From positions 545,514,879-545,578,878 of the forward strand of contig OY856413.1 in assembly GCA_963693085.1 (NCBI GenBank): a DNA stretch of 64,000 nucleotides, in the 5' to 3' direction. Origin of the DNA: Alisma plantago-aquatica. Taxonomy: Eukaryota > Streptophyta > Magnoliopsida > Alismatales > Alismataceae. Both the position numbers and the translations under genes were made by a program. The notes beneath the pieces are model-generated. The model ran no database searches, was not told the origin of the DNA, and saw only the letters and a program-made list of their open reading frames with translations. Positions 14,931-27,228 of this stretch are shown here, one piece after another (position 1 is the stretch's first letter; the number at the start of each line of letters is the position of its first letter).

Positions 14931-15253
14931 CAAATAGAAATAAAGATAGTGGATGGAGGGTCAACCAATGATTGGTCCATTAGTAATTTCCTTACAAATA
15001 ATGTAGTAAATAAATCATAACTCAAAATATAATAAAAGCTTATATTATACTAATCAGAAAAATAAGAGGAATACGAATAAAATGGATTCAATACATCATT
15101 CTAATTATAACTCAAAAAGTAGGTCTAATACATGTTTGAGTGGTTTCTAATATATGGAAACCCTAGAATTTATGTTTAACATGTTGAGTATATTAAATAT
15201 GTTTACTTTTCCAAATATTCTGATGACTGTAAATATAATGATCATCTAAGGTA

Positions 15254-15280
15254 ATGATGATGATGATGATGATGATGATG
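15254..15280. repeat. (ATG)9 microsatellite
   Basis: Nine perfect ATG triplets (27 bp) in non-coding AT-rich DNA. Confidence 0.95.
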
Positions 15281-15829
15281 TATAATCTGGATTTCTAAAG
15301 TATACAATCATCAATATGTGTAATTTGAGCTATGAAATCAATAAAATGACTCAGGAAGATATTATTTCTCATAATTAGATGTTCACAATAACTTAATATG
15401 TTCAATTTTATGAGAATATAAGTCCTTGATACATGTTGAATTGTAATGATCACCATTAAAGGTTCTAAGTCATAACTATGGTTTAGAACCTAATCTACTT
15501 TGGCATATGATCTTGAATTGCATAATATAATGTTGTTGCTAAAAATGGTCTAAAGGCTTAAATTGATAATTAGTATTTTACCTAGTATCTAATACGGATG
15601 TATGTCATAAATAAAGTTTAGTGCATTGGAATTAGGGTTTATTCCTTATCTGAAACTAGAAAAATCCTAAACCTTAGATTAGGTCATATGTTAGATTAGA
15701 ATGTTTTGAATATAATGGTGATACTTTAGGATATACATATTTGCAGATAATGTTGGTTGATTATGTTGAATTCGTGTATGTTTGGATATCAGGAAGTACA
15801 TGTTTCATGGTTTTTGAATGAACAAAAAG

Positions 15830-16777
15830 GTATGTGGTTACACCTAAGATGCTTGCCTTAATGACTTTTGTGTCTTTTCAAAGTTTTCCCAAATGAATTA
15901 CAATTAAAATTCTTGGTGTTTTATTTACTTCCTACAATCTATAAGGCCCATATTAATATCACTTTACATAAACATAACTTGCACAAGCACAAGATGTTAT
16001 CTCTGGATAGATACATTCCTAGAACTTATAGAGATTACTCCTAGCAAGTTGGAATGTCATCGAAATACTCCCAGTGAGTGAGTATGATATATTCAATATC
16101 CCCAGCAAGTTCGTATGATTAGAGATTTACCCCAGAGAGTGGGTATGATTAGGAAATACCCCTAGAGAGTCAGTATGATTAGAGATCACCCTCAGAGAAT
16201 GGGTATGACTAGAGATTACTTGGAGCGAGAGGGTACATCATTAATACTCCCAATGAGTGGGTTTGATTAGTGATATTATTAATACCCATAGAGAGTGGGT
16301 ATACCATAGAGATTGAACAAATATTGGTTGAGAGTTATAATAGAAAATGCAAGTTCAATTATGTAATGATAATTGCCACTATCGTTGTTTATGTTGTTAA
16401 ACCTACATGCACATATTTTGTTTGCACCCCACATACATAGTATATCAATATACTGATCTATATTTTATTTCACTCCATTTAGGTAAATGTCATATGTGAT
16501 GATATCCGGACATTATGAACCATACGAAAACAACTGAAGACAATAAAGCTAAGCATAGGAGGATTACTTAGATACTTCTTCTCATATGTATCATTTGCAT
16601 GGTTGGATATTCATGTAACTCCTTATAGGAGAATCTTGTAAGCAATATTTGAAATAATGGTAATTATTTGCTATTACATTTTATATGTTAAAATCTGAAT
16701 TTTGGGAATTTCAAGTGTGGGCTCTCCACTTTAAGGTCCTTCCTTAATTGGGGGATGTTGAAAAGTGAGGTCGTTAC
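15830..16777. repeat. Third K-type LTR-like tract, K3
   Basis: Shares with K1 and K2 the blocks 'cctacaatct', 'acatgcacatatttt...gcaccc' (near 16400) and the terminal GTCGTTACA ending at 16777. The left boundary cannot be fixed. It differs from K1 and K2 by containing a minisatellite (16028-16313). Element E starts 168 bp downstream. Confidence 0.4.
16028..16313. repeat. Degenerate ~32-37 bp minisatellite
   Basis: Eight or nine imperfect units, each built as 'CCC(C)AGNGAGTGGGTATGATTAG' split by variable 'agattA(C)' and 'atatt' spacers. The core is a GAGTGGGTATGA-like block recurring about every 33 bp. The tract is non-coding and lies inside the K3 LTR-like sequence. Confidence 0.75.
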
Positions 16778-16944
16778 ATTTGTTGCAATTATTTATTTCC
16801 AGAGTATTTTGGATTTTGTATTATTCAAGAAAGAGCATGATTTTTTTAATGAATTTCTATTCATCATGTTTTATTCACATTTTATATTTATTTTTCACAT
16901 TTATATTGAATTTCACTTGAGATCGCATTTGTTTAGCTTGTTAG

Positions 16945-19860
16945 TGTAATACCCCTAACCATGCTTAATCTTGAAAAATAATTCTTTTGTATAATTTGAT
17001 TAATTAGATGATTAAATCTTGAAAGTTAACCTTGTTTTGTGATGTTACACCAAATAGCAAAACTATGTTTAAAATGTAATCAAAATCAAATCTTATATGT
17101 TCAAGTTATCGATTTATGCAACTTGTGGGTTTCTATGTAAATTACCTTCTTCTAGTAGTATGAATAATGATGTGACACTTTCTTAAGTTTCTTCATGATG
17201 TGCATAAGAATATTCTAATCTTACTTCTCCTTTGAATTATCTTGAACCTAGTTTTAACCAAGTTACAAAGTTTTAGTAAGTTGGTAGTGCATGCTTTCAC
17301 CAGCCAAAAGTTTTTGTTTTTCCCTTGTACTTGATGGGTTTTTCAGTGGTTGATGGACTCTTTAGTGACCAACGAGATTTTGGTGCCCGATGAAAACTCT
17401 AACTTGGTGGGACTTAGGGTTTTGACTGAAGGAATCCATAATGTGCTGACCGAAGAAGTTTGGATCGATAGGATTTTTAGTGACTCATGAATTTTGATCC
17501 ATGATGTTTGGTGGTTGATGGGTTTCAAGTGAGGAAGAGGATTTGGTGGTCAATGGTTTTCCTAAATGATGAGGTCTCAATGCTCAAAGGGCCCTAGGTC
17601 GATGGTCATTTTGACCAATGGGTTTTCTTGGTCAACCCTATATATAGCCCCTATCTTCCTCACCTCTCTCACTTTTATTTGGGAGCTTTAGTGTAACCTG
17701 ATGAGTTTTCTGAGAGAGCTATGATTGGAGAATGTTATTTGAAGACAATGATCTCAAGATTTTCATAGATGCATGTGCTTGGATAAAGGATCTTTGGGCC
17801 AGTCTCAAGATGCTGAACATATATCTTGCTTCCTTCGAATAAGTTGCTTATTCATTTACTTGTTTTCTTGTTGTGCTTCACTTCCTTCCCACATATGGCG
17901 AAAGTTCTTTTGGTATCTCATGATTTCTTGGTCTTTTCTTTGTATAGTCTTGTACATGTGGAAATCACTCCCATTTTCTTCTTCCTTGCTATCGTTTCAC
18001 CCTGCTCGTGGAGGAAGAGGGCATGTTTGGGCGTTTTGGTGGGCCAAGTTGGAGCTTTGTTTTTTATTTTGGAGTTCTTATTCTTCTATCTTCAGTTTCT
18101 TTCCATAACTAGGTGAGTTACATAACTCTAAAGCATTTCTTTCCTACTATGTGCTTGCATGTCCATGAATATTACTTTAGAAACTCATAATCAAGCAAAA
18201 AAATTGCATTTTTAGTGTTGTTTTGTACAAAACAATGATGATCCATTAACGTTAACCGTAGTTTAGACTTTATTAGAATTATTTATTTGATCTTTGGAAT
18301 GATAATTAAGTAAGAGTGGTCTAAAATATGTAATCTAGATGAAAAAGGCTCTTAAAGATGTACATATGTGTTGTTACTATACCCATATTTTAAGTCTCAT
18401 TGTATATAGGGTAGCTTGTGATGGTTATCATGCTATTATCTAATGTTATAAGGATGTAATTATGGTTAGGGAGAAACCCTAATCTTGGTGATAGCCAATT
18501 CGGGATATAACATTGAATGTTTAAGATACTCTAAAAAGTTGTGTGATTTCTGGATGGAGCATTTTAAGAATGTTCAATGCATTTATAACTTCTGAGATTG
18601 TGGAGATATATATTGATTTCATAATATCCTTTTAGGTATTTTTTGTAGCTTGGTTGATGCAATACAAAATCTCCTAACTAGCTTAGTTAACCAAGTGAAT
18701 CTTTAAGCATGTAGTGTTGTGAGTTCGTAGAACTATTCCAGTGTTAGAATTACTAGATAGTGAAATGTGTATTCTAAAAGGAACTCTTAGTCATATAGTG
18801 TTGAGTATATGTCAGTAAAGGGAGTGTATTTCCCTGTCATCTTGATACCAAGGATTGGAGAGCAATTGAGGCCATCTTAGATGTGGAAAGTAATTGAGAG
18901 TGACTGTAGTCGTAACTCAGATTTGATGTTTTTATATCCTAGTTTCTAGTGGCATGGCATGTATACTCAAGGCATACTAGGTTGTCTTAGTATTTGAGTG
19001 GATGAGCCAAATTGGTTGTTACTTGTACTAATTGAAGGGAAGAGATCCTAGGATTGTAATTATACTAGATCTTATACGGAGTTGATTTTGAATTAACAGT
19101 GGTCAACTAATTGTTTTAGTGGTACACCTCAAACTACCCATGGCTTAATAAAATGTTACCCAGCCACGTAGCATAATTCTTAAGGTCTCTTGACTAATCC
19201 ACATTGGATGATAAACCTTGGCATGTTTTCTTTTAATTATAGATTGATTATAATGAAGTACGATAAATCAACAATACAACTACCTCTAGCCACGTTTATT
19301 TATGATGCAATTTACAATTTTAGAATTTTATAATACTCTCTTCTTTTAACTATTTATAGGCATACTCAGGTAAGACATTGGTGTTTTTGAAGTTATATCT
19401 CTCGCTGGGACATGTGTCTCACCTTGTGGGTCACCACATCTTTTTAGGTGATCAACAATAGTGACAGATACAAAGTGACGAGCATGCACAATTCACAGTA
19501 GTGATAGAAGGTTGGTGGGATTCTGTTAGAGTTCTAGACTAGTCCATGTAATCTCAGGTCTGAGCAAGGAGTTTTGTATATTGCATATACTAACTCAAGT
19601 TTTTAGTTAAATTCTCCATGGAAATGATGTAGTTATATTGACAACATCTTTTGTATATAGACTTTGGCTGAGGCCAAATGATTTAGTAAAGATACCTAGT
19701 ATGGATATAAAATGTAGTTAGAGACTTGTGTAGATGTTTCTTATGGAATGTTGGAATTTTATTTGGTTTTAATTATGAACATTTTTGGTAATGTGATTAA
19801 TAAGTGTTTGATTGCTATTTTGGTTTTAAGTAATCTCATTTAGTGTGGTGATTTGTCACA
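16945..19860 (+). repeat. 5' LTR of element E
   Basis: 2,916 bp from TGTAATACCCC to TTTGTCACA. The left edge is supported by similarity of the first ~100 bp to 44604-44703, and the right edge by the PBS immediately after it. A TATA box at 17639-17647 marks the likely promoter. The sequence just upstream is rich in GACCAA/GATGG words. No protein-coding content is credible, although a 111-codon ORF occurs at 17773-18108. Confidence 0.75.
17639..17647 (+). promoter_or_regulatory. TATA box of element E 5' LTR
   Basis: TATATATAG embedded in 'ccctatatatagcccc', followed by a pyrimidine-rich stretch ('cttcctcacctctctca'), the usual layout of a plant TATA promoter and start region. It lies about 0.7 kb into the LTR. 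Confidence 0.6.
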
Positions 19861-19880
19861 TTTGATTCTATTAGAGCTAT
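19861..19880 (+). other. Primer binding site of element E (degenerate, tRNA-iMet type)
   Basis: The sequence directly after the LTR end reads 'tttgattctattagagctat'. The core TATTAGAGC corresponds to the TATCAGAGC core of initiator-tRNA-Met PBSs with one C-to-T change, and 'ctatagg' follows as in chromovirus leaders. Confidence 0.6.
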
Positions 19881-20203
19881 AGGTTCACTGAGTCTACAGG
19901 GACATAGAACTTAGGTTGTTGTTTTTGTTCTTACATAATGGATCATATCTGACCATGATTTATGGTTATGCACATATTTCTGGAGAACTTGAAGAACAAG
20001 GTGAGAGTAGCTTTGTGGCACCTAGAGGTGGTGGTAGGAGACGGGTATTGGATGGAGTAGTTTAGATGGGCCAGTGAAGCCCATACAAACTCTATTTGAC
20101 CCTTCAACCATAAGTGATTTGGCCTCCAGATAGTGATTGGAGAGCTTATGGCGACGATCATGCATCTGGAGGATAGGGCTCCTACACCTAAGCCAAGGGA
20201 ACA
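19881..20203 (+). pseudogene. Leader and start of gag, element E, interrupted by F
   Basis: 323 bp between the PBS and the F insertion. Candidate start codons occur near 19938-19960, but stops occur in all frames and no gag motif is clear in this short piece. By position it must contain the leader and first part of gag. The reading continues at 40229 after element F. Confidence 0.45.
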
Positions 20204-20312
20204 TGTCAAGGAACTGTTTATTACCCTCCTCCTACGCCCACTAACTATAGAGTCTGTTGTAGTAGGGATTGGTCGCGCATCCATAGAATGGACATAGTTT
20301 CACATAAGCAAT

Positions 20313-20377
<65 letters not shown>

Positions 20378-22195
20378 TATAGATATATATATATATATAT
20401 GAAAAGGAAAAAACAAACGACTGAGATAAAGATATACTAATGAGATAGAGACATGTAACCATTTCATTTCTAGCATCCCATTGGTGTTTCATTCATAGTA
20501 TGGAGCCCTGAGTGCAACAAATCTTTATTTGGCATCTAAAAGTTCTATTTTAAAAACATATTAATGCTAAAGCATTAAGTGCTCTATGAAAAGGTTTGTA
20601 AGCAGTTTAAGAATAATACACAAATTTTTTGCCTTGAAACATGATCATAGGCAAGAAGAAGAAACAAAGCGAGAACACTTAACCATATCATTTTATACAA
20701 AACATGTTTTGGGTTCCTTTATCCATTATGTCAACCTTAGGTTGCATAATGGATTCATGTATATTATATTCAAGGTATGTATGTCAACGTAGAATACTCA
20801 AACATGCATGTAATAATTATAGGAACAATAGCTCAACCAAGTAAGTAAGTAGCCAAGCATTCATACGTGCGTACATACAAACAATCCAATATCATAGTAG
20901 GGTCAAGAGAAAATGTACCTTGTGACTAGATTATATGATTAACCATTTTGATTTGGAAAACCATATACAAGCTTGACTAGATCTTAGTAGTTAAGTCATC
21001 ATAGAGATCCTTGAAAATGATAAAAAGGGAGTTGTTTTATCATGATCCTAGGTCTGGGAAGGCACTTTTATTTATGCAATCTGATATGGTCCTCTTGGAC
21101 CCGCTCTATGATATGTTGGTATACACCTCCTTGGGTTGAGCTCTTCACGGTAGCTGGCAGCTGCAACATACCATCCCCCAGGAACTTGCTTGCAAGCTCT
21201 GGTTGTTGCCCACCTCAGGTTATCTCTACTGCAACATGCGAAAGAGCCCAGTAGCGGTCCAACAAGCTCATTGGGAGGGGAAGTTCTCTGGGCCATCTTG
21301 TGGCTGAGAACCCTCGCCAGGATGCCACCAAGTCAAGGAGAGGCCATCCAAAGGTGATGGCACTTTCAAAAGTCAACGAAATGCACATGAGAAGGAACGC
21401 CCAAAGTAAACCTACCAATGTGATACTCCTTGTTAGGGTTTCAAAAGAAGAGGTTAGTGGAGAGATTTGGTGGGGGAATATGGGATAAAATAGAGGAAAA
21501 AACAAGGGAAGGAAGGGTTAATTAGGGGGAAAACTTAGATTTCAAGAAAGATGGTGTGGAGTGGTTCTAGTGGTGGAGAGTCGAACGGTACACTATAGCA
21601 CTACTACGTTGTATGAACGGAGGTAGGGTATGATCTCCTATCCATTGGATCAAGTAGGGGGAATCCATGGGACAAGGATCAACAATCACAATTTATTTGA
21701 GAAAACACTAGCATATTGATTGCTGAGTTGGAAAGGGGAAAGGGAGTGCCTCCCTTTGCTGGGCCGCACGCCTAAGGAGGCTCAATAAGGGATCAAACTT
21801 ATTTAAATCAGATTAAAATAAAGAGAAATAGAGGTACACTAGAAAGTCCATAACATGGGCTATGAAGGTTCAATTAAAGGAGTTTCTTGAACCATTAGAA
21901 AGATAAAATAATTATCTATAACATGCGATACATTTTATATGAAATAATGTTCATTGAATGGATTAATCTTTTAGTGAAAGTTGATGATACATAGTAAGCA
22001 TGACACCTACTTGAAAACTCAAACTAAAGTCATGTACAATTACAAAGTGATGTTTAATCAAAATCAACTCATTAGTTGAGTATAAGGGGAATCAAAATCA
22101 TCAAGTTGAGAGTGAGGAGTGTTATTGAGTACATTAGAGAAATTCATGAGTCAAGATGTACATAAATTAAATGAGAGAAAATATAGGTTATCATA
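20204..22195 (-). repeat. Left LTR of element F (3' LTR in its orientation)
   Basis: 1,992 bp. It aligns with 24780-26103 (for example 'ccatttcatttctagcatcc' near 20458 and 24958) and then with 39658-40228 ('ggtagggtatgacctc', 'aaagggagtgcct'). Its uninterrupted sequence across the 21590-21620 region identifies exactly where G entered the other copy. A small TATA-like stretch reads on the minus strand near 21480. Confidence 0.8.
20316..20400. repeat. (CA)n(TA)n compound microsatellite
   Basis: About 26 bp of CA/AC dinucleotides followed by about 58 bp of AT with two 'tagata' interruptions. The equivalent site in the right LTR of F (24887-24900) has only a short 'atatatatat'. Confidence 0.95.
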
Positions 22196-22213
22196 TCCTC
22201 CCCCCCCCCCCCA
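22196..22213 (-). other. Polypurine tract of element F
   Basis: On the plus strand 'tcct' is followed by 13 C at 22200-22212; read on the minus strand this is a G13-containing purine tract directly preceding the 3' LTR. The adjoining 'aaattttgtcc' matches the conserved pre-PPT segment of chromoviruses and the corresponding sites of elements I (47492) and J (57425). Confidence 0.75.
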
Positions 22214-24765
22214 TAAAATAAATTTTGTCCCTAAAATTTAAATCAATCCATAAGTCAAGATTTGATATTTTATTTTCAATGTATAAATCATCACACTATC
22301 TATAAATTATCATCACCACTTACCAAACCAATCTCATTCCAAAATGAGAAATCGATCATCAAAGTCAAAACATAGTCACATGGATCATCAAATTGGCAAA
22401 GTTTATCACATGAGTCACATACATAGAGATTTTATCATATAGATCACCAATTTGGAGAGATCATGATTTTAGGTCAAATGAATAGAGATCTTTGATTAAG
22501 AGTAAAAGTTGACTTTTGTTCCCAATCATTTTGGTTCTTAACTTCTACATTGGCCTAGGTGGGATTATATATTCATGATCGAGAGTTCATATTTCAAAAA
22601 TTTTAGACAAACATCATATTTCAATATCATGATTTTGTGCTCTAAATCAATGGAAGGGACTACCCTAGTTCACATGGAGCTTAACCCTAAGTCATAACTC
22701 AAGCAAATTAACGTTCATAATTTCAAAATATCAAGATTTGACAACACAAAAGTCATTAGTCATATATCAAGGGTGATCTCAAGATCCAAATAGGGTAATC
22801 ATAGGAGTCAAGTCCAGACCAAGATCAATGATCAAGAGTCAAGATTTCATTATCCAATATCAATAGTCAAATTTGGACATCAAAGTCACAGTCTAAAGAT
22901 TTCCAAACTAGGGTTTAGACTCTTATTTTGGACATTATGTGTGACTTAGGGATCTAGTCTTCCTAGGGTTTTTATTGAGGCGTCATTCCAATTTTTTTTT
23001 GAGGTTTCTCCAACAACATTTGAGCGCATTATTTTCTAAGGAATTATTTAACCTGGATTTTCTCCATCTCTTAGGGTTCACCTTATTTACTTTATGTCCC
23101 AACATTGGGCTCATGGCAACCTTCCCTCATGGGATTGGTCTTCATGTTGGCCTTCCCTTCTAGGCTTGACCTCTTGGAGACCTTCCCTCCAAGGCTTGGT
23201 CTTCATGTTGGCCTTCCCTCCTAGGCTTGGCCTCTTGGTGACCTTCCCTCTTGGGCTTGGTCTTGATCTTGACCTTCCCTCCTGGGCTTGGCCTCTTGGT
23301 GACCTTCCCTCATGGGCTTGGCCACCTACTCTCAACCACATCCTCAGTGATATTTCCTTACCTCCCTTAGAGATGGCATATTTAGGTTTTAGAGAATTAT
23401 ACTCAATATGTATTATTCATGTTTGTATACTTAACCCTCCAAACATTTAGTGATATTTAAGGGCATCTCAATTCTTAAACCTATTGGTTAAATCACCCTT
23501 ATAGGGTGATCATTCATCCATATATAATAATTGAGCAAAAATCGAGAAACATTTCAAGCATTATTCAATATTTTGTTGCCTCAACGTCAAGTTTATTTCC
23601 ATGGTATGCATGGTTGATAAGTGATCTTGGCCTAGGTTTTCCTAGGAACTTGACCACTAGCTATAGTCAACATCATCATATTCCAAGATCATCATTAAAT
23701 AATGACATTGAGATTGAGTATCAACATCATCAAACAAATAACCCATTAGGGACATAGGTCAAGAAATCAAAGTTATGTGGAAGTGGTCTCCTTTCCAATC
23801 TCTGAATAATCAACAAGATGACAATTTAGAGGTATTCATAATGGGGATGTGACCTAGTTAGGGGAGTCATAATTCAGCTACCACCCAAACCTAGCACATT
23901 AGTCAACATTGGTCATAAGTTATCATGCATATCGGAAAGGGCAATTTTCAACTATCAAATCATATTTCACAAGGTCAAGAGTCAAACGTCAAGATCATAA
24001 TAGGGAAACCATACTTCAAGATTTTGCAAGATCAAGGTCATAGTTCATTCCCTTTCTTTCTAGATCAAGGTAAGGGTAGATTTTGGAAATCAAGAATTCA
24101 AATTTAGGACTCAAGAGTTTGAGCATAATAGGGCTAAAGTGATATTCATGTCCATCATATTTATTCAAAATTGAGCTTGCAAAAGAGGTGTGGAAGTCAA
24201 TAGGGAAAAGCCTCATGTATAGTCATATCAAAGCATGTGACGTGATACATATCAATAGGGTTAGTTTGACTTATATATGTTTGAGGTTTGATCAAAATAG
24301 GGAAAACATAGGTTCAATCAATATGAACTCTATCAAACATGGATTATAGAACAAAACTTCCATCTTATACCACCAACATCAAGGATTTACCTCAAACATA
24401 GAACTCACTTATATCCTATTGGTAACATTTAGTTTGCATGAACTTTAGACATGCACATTACTTTCATGAGTATTTATCAAGTAGGGTCTTTCATTCAAGA
24501 TCATATCATGGAATTATGATCTAGATTAATCTTTCACGTGTTCAAATTAGTTTTAGTTTTTCCATGTATAAACTACACATAATTGAGAAATCATGTGATT
24601 AATAGTCATGAGAGTGAATCACATGAGGAGGTGAGAAGAATAATTATTCATCATATACATGGGTGGCTTAGACAATCCTTAAAGAAGAAGTGAGATTCTA
24701 GAAGTCTCACTAAGCTTTAGGGGAAGTTTTGTTATGCCTTACACATATAGAAGCTTGTGTGTTTG
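22214..24765. other. Non-coding interior of element F
   Basis: 2.55 kb between PPT and PBS of F. The sequence is built from loosely repeated 'tcaagatcat', 'atcaaagtca' and 'cacatgagtcac' words and contains a 30-bp minisatellite. Minus-strand frames, where gag-pol would lie, show no CCHC, protease, RT or integrase motif. ORFs of 60-118 codons here are composition artefacts; the longest (23094-23450, plus) is simply a translation of the minisatellite. Confidence 0.55.
23115..23323. repeat. 30-bp minisatellite, about 7 units
   Basis: Unit 'CCTTCCCTC(C/A)(T/A)GGGCTTGG' plus alternating 'cctcttggtga' or 'tcttcatgttgg' halves, so the higher-order unit is about 60 bp. Because 30 is divisible by 3, the array is open in several frames. 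Related words ('cttccctcctaggcttgacc') occur in the LTR of element J near 53363 and 62497. Confidence 0.85.
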
Positions 24766-24777
24766 TCTCGAATACCA
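24766..24777 (-). other. Primer binding site of element F
   Basis: 'tctcgaatacca' on the plus strand is the reverse complement of a slightly mutated TGGTATCAGAGA-type initiator-tRNA-Met PBS. It lies 2 bp inside the right LTR, which begins TGTCACG at 24780. Confidence 0.6.
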
Positions 24778-24779
24778 TT

Positions 24780-26103
24780 TGTCACGAAAGTATTTGTTAC
24801 ACTCTTCCTACCCCCATTGAATATAGAGTCACTCGCAGTGTGGATTGGGCACCCATCCATAAAATGGCACATAGTTTCACACATGCAATATATATATATG
24901 AAAAGGAAAAAACAAACTAAAGAGATAAAGAGATACTAATGGAGATAAATACATATAACCATTTCATTTCTAGCATCCCATTGGTGTTTCATTCATAGTG
25001 TGGAGCCTTGAGTACAACAAATCTTCACTTGGCAACTAAAAATTCAATAAACAAAACATATTAATACTAAACCATTAAGTACGCTATGAAAAGTCATGCA
25101 AACAGTTTAAGAATAATACAAAACTTTCTTTGATAGAAACAGATCATAGTCAAGAAGAAGAAACAAAGTGAAAACACTTAACAATATCATTTTATACAAA
25201 GCATGTTTTAGGTTCCTTTATCCATTATGTCAACATTAGGTCGTGTAATGGATTCCTATATATTTTATTCAAGGTATGTCAATGTATAATACTCAAACAT
25301 GCAAGCAATAATCATAGGAATAATTACTCAACCAAATAAGTAGCCGATCATTCATACGAGCATATATACAAACAAGCCAATATCATAGTAGTGTCAAGAG
25401 AAAACATACCTTGTGAGTAGAGTACAAGATTAACCATTTTGATTAAGAAAACCATATAAAGAAAGCTTGACTAGATTTTGGTAGTTAAGTCATCATAGAG
25501 ATATTTGAAAATGATAAAAAGGGAGAAGTTTGATCTTGATCCTGGGTCAGGGGAGGTGCTTGGATTTGTGCAATCCAATCTCGGCCTCATGGTCCCACTC
25601 TATGAAATCTTAGTCTACAACCTCCTTGGCTCGCAGTGACTATCAGCTGCTACTCATCACCCCTAGGAACTTGTTCATGAGCCATGGTCTCCACCCACCT
25701 CAAGCTATCACTGTTGTATCACAGGAAGGAGCTCAGAGGTCGTCCAACAAACTCGTCGAGAGGGGAGGCTCTCTGGGCCATCTTGTGTCTGGGTACCCTC
25801 ACCATGATGTCTCCCAATTGAGGAGAGGCCATCCAAAGGTGATGGTGCTTTCAAAAAATGACGGAACACACATGATAAGGAACACCCAAAGAAAACCTAC
25901 CATGGTGGTTCTCCTTGTTAGGGTTTTGGAAGAAGAGGCTAGGGGAGAGATGTGGTGACAAAAAACAAGAGAAAAAGAGAGGAAAAAGCAAGGGAAGGAA
26001 GGGTTAAATAGGGTGCAAGCTTCAATTCCAAGTAAGGTGACGTGGAGTGGGTCGAGTGGTGGAGTCAAATGGTACATTGCAGAACTTCTACATTGTATGA
26101 ACA
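24780..26103 (-). repeat. Right LTR of element F, first part
   Basis: Matches 20204-21597 of the left LTR. It stops at 'attgtatgaaca', where the left LTR continues 'cggaggtaggg', because element G begins here. Confidence 0.8.
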
Positions 26104-26884
26104 TGTTGGTTATGTATTCCCAAAGAGCCAATCATATGATGATTGTAATGGCATATCATGTAAAAATGATTTGATTATTAATAAAAGGGCAAGATTCAAA
26201 TTTATTTTGTTTAATTCAATCATGTGATAATTATGTAACATTATACATGTTTAGAGAATCATATTACTTGATGACGCATGTAATAAATTACTAACCTTAT
26301 GGATGAGATCATACATATGTTAAGAGTACATATACATATTCTCATTATGTCCCTGTTTGGTTGTTATTGTGGAAGGTTGATAGACAAAAATAATACAGAA
26401 GATAAGAGTGTGTGTCGGTTGATGACTAGATCTCATTAGTCCTCATATGGGATATCAAACCAAGCACACAGATACATGATTGAGAATAGTGTATCTGATA
26501 GACCCATCGTGACACTGAAACATGAAAGCCATCTTCATGGAAGTCATAGTCAGGTCTCAAAGTGATGGTGGTGGTTGTGGCTCTTAGAGCTGAAATCATT
26601 GCATTTATCACATGTCATTGGGTACACTTTGAAATCATTAAATGCAGTCCTAAAACATGGGTTGTTATAAAGGTGATGATTGGGTGGATTTGACACATGG
26701 GGATAGACTGTGAATGATAGATATGGGATTTGTCCCTCCTATTGGAATGTGATGTCCTAGTCCTCTTGATTAGCAAGACTGAGAAAAGAATGTCCATGTG
26801 CATGTCAGTCAATACATGATACTGACCTTACATATATCGCATGTAGTCTGCTCTTGGTTCAAAAAAGAATATTGAATAATAATG
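26104..26884 (+). repeat. 5' LTR of element G, first part
   Basis: 781 bp from TGTTGG to the H insertion site. The last five bases (26880-26884, TAATG) are the left copy of H's target duplication. There is no counterpart in the truncated 3' LTR of G, so the start rests on the TG terminus and the break in homology with F. Confidence 0.65.
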
Positions 26885-27228
26885 TGTTGGCTAAATGGAC
26901 ATCTATAAATCCCTTTGTTTTGATTATGACAAACATTTCATTCTTATTGATCTAACGAGCTACTTGAGTGTGCAGGATTAAGGTGGATGACAAAGCAACT
27001 AGGGAAATCCATATGCTTACATGTTTATGTTTTCATGCAATGTAATTGCTTTGTAAAAACTTGTACAAATATATAATGTACAAGTACTTAGATTGCATGT
27101 AAATCAAGCGTTAGATTCTCCCTAGCTAAACACCACATTTAGATAAGTCATCCCCTTCAAATAGGATCACAATTGCACACTCATACATATAATTAGTGCC
27201 TAAATTAAAACATTGAAACAGGATCAAT

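Noticed and set aside
17773..18116. 111- and 96-codon overlapping ORFs with hydrophobic, Trp/Phe-rich translations
   Set aside because: Both are inside the E LTR downstream of its TATA box, overlap in different frames and look like composition artefacts of a T-rich leader.
23094..23450. 118-codon ORF with a repetitive proline/leucine/tryptophan translation
   Set aside because: It is only the reading of a 30-bp minisatellite; the opposite strand gives an equally open repetitive frame.
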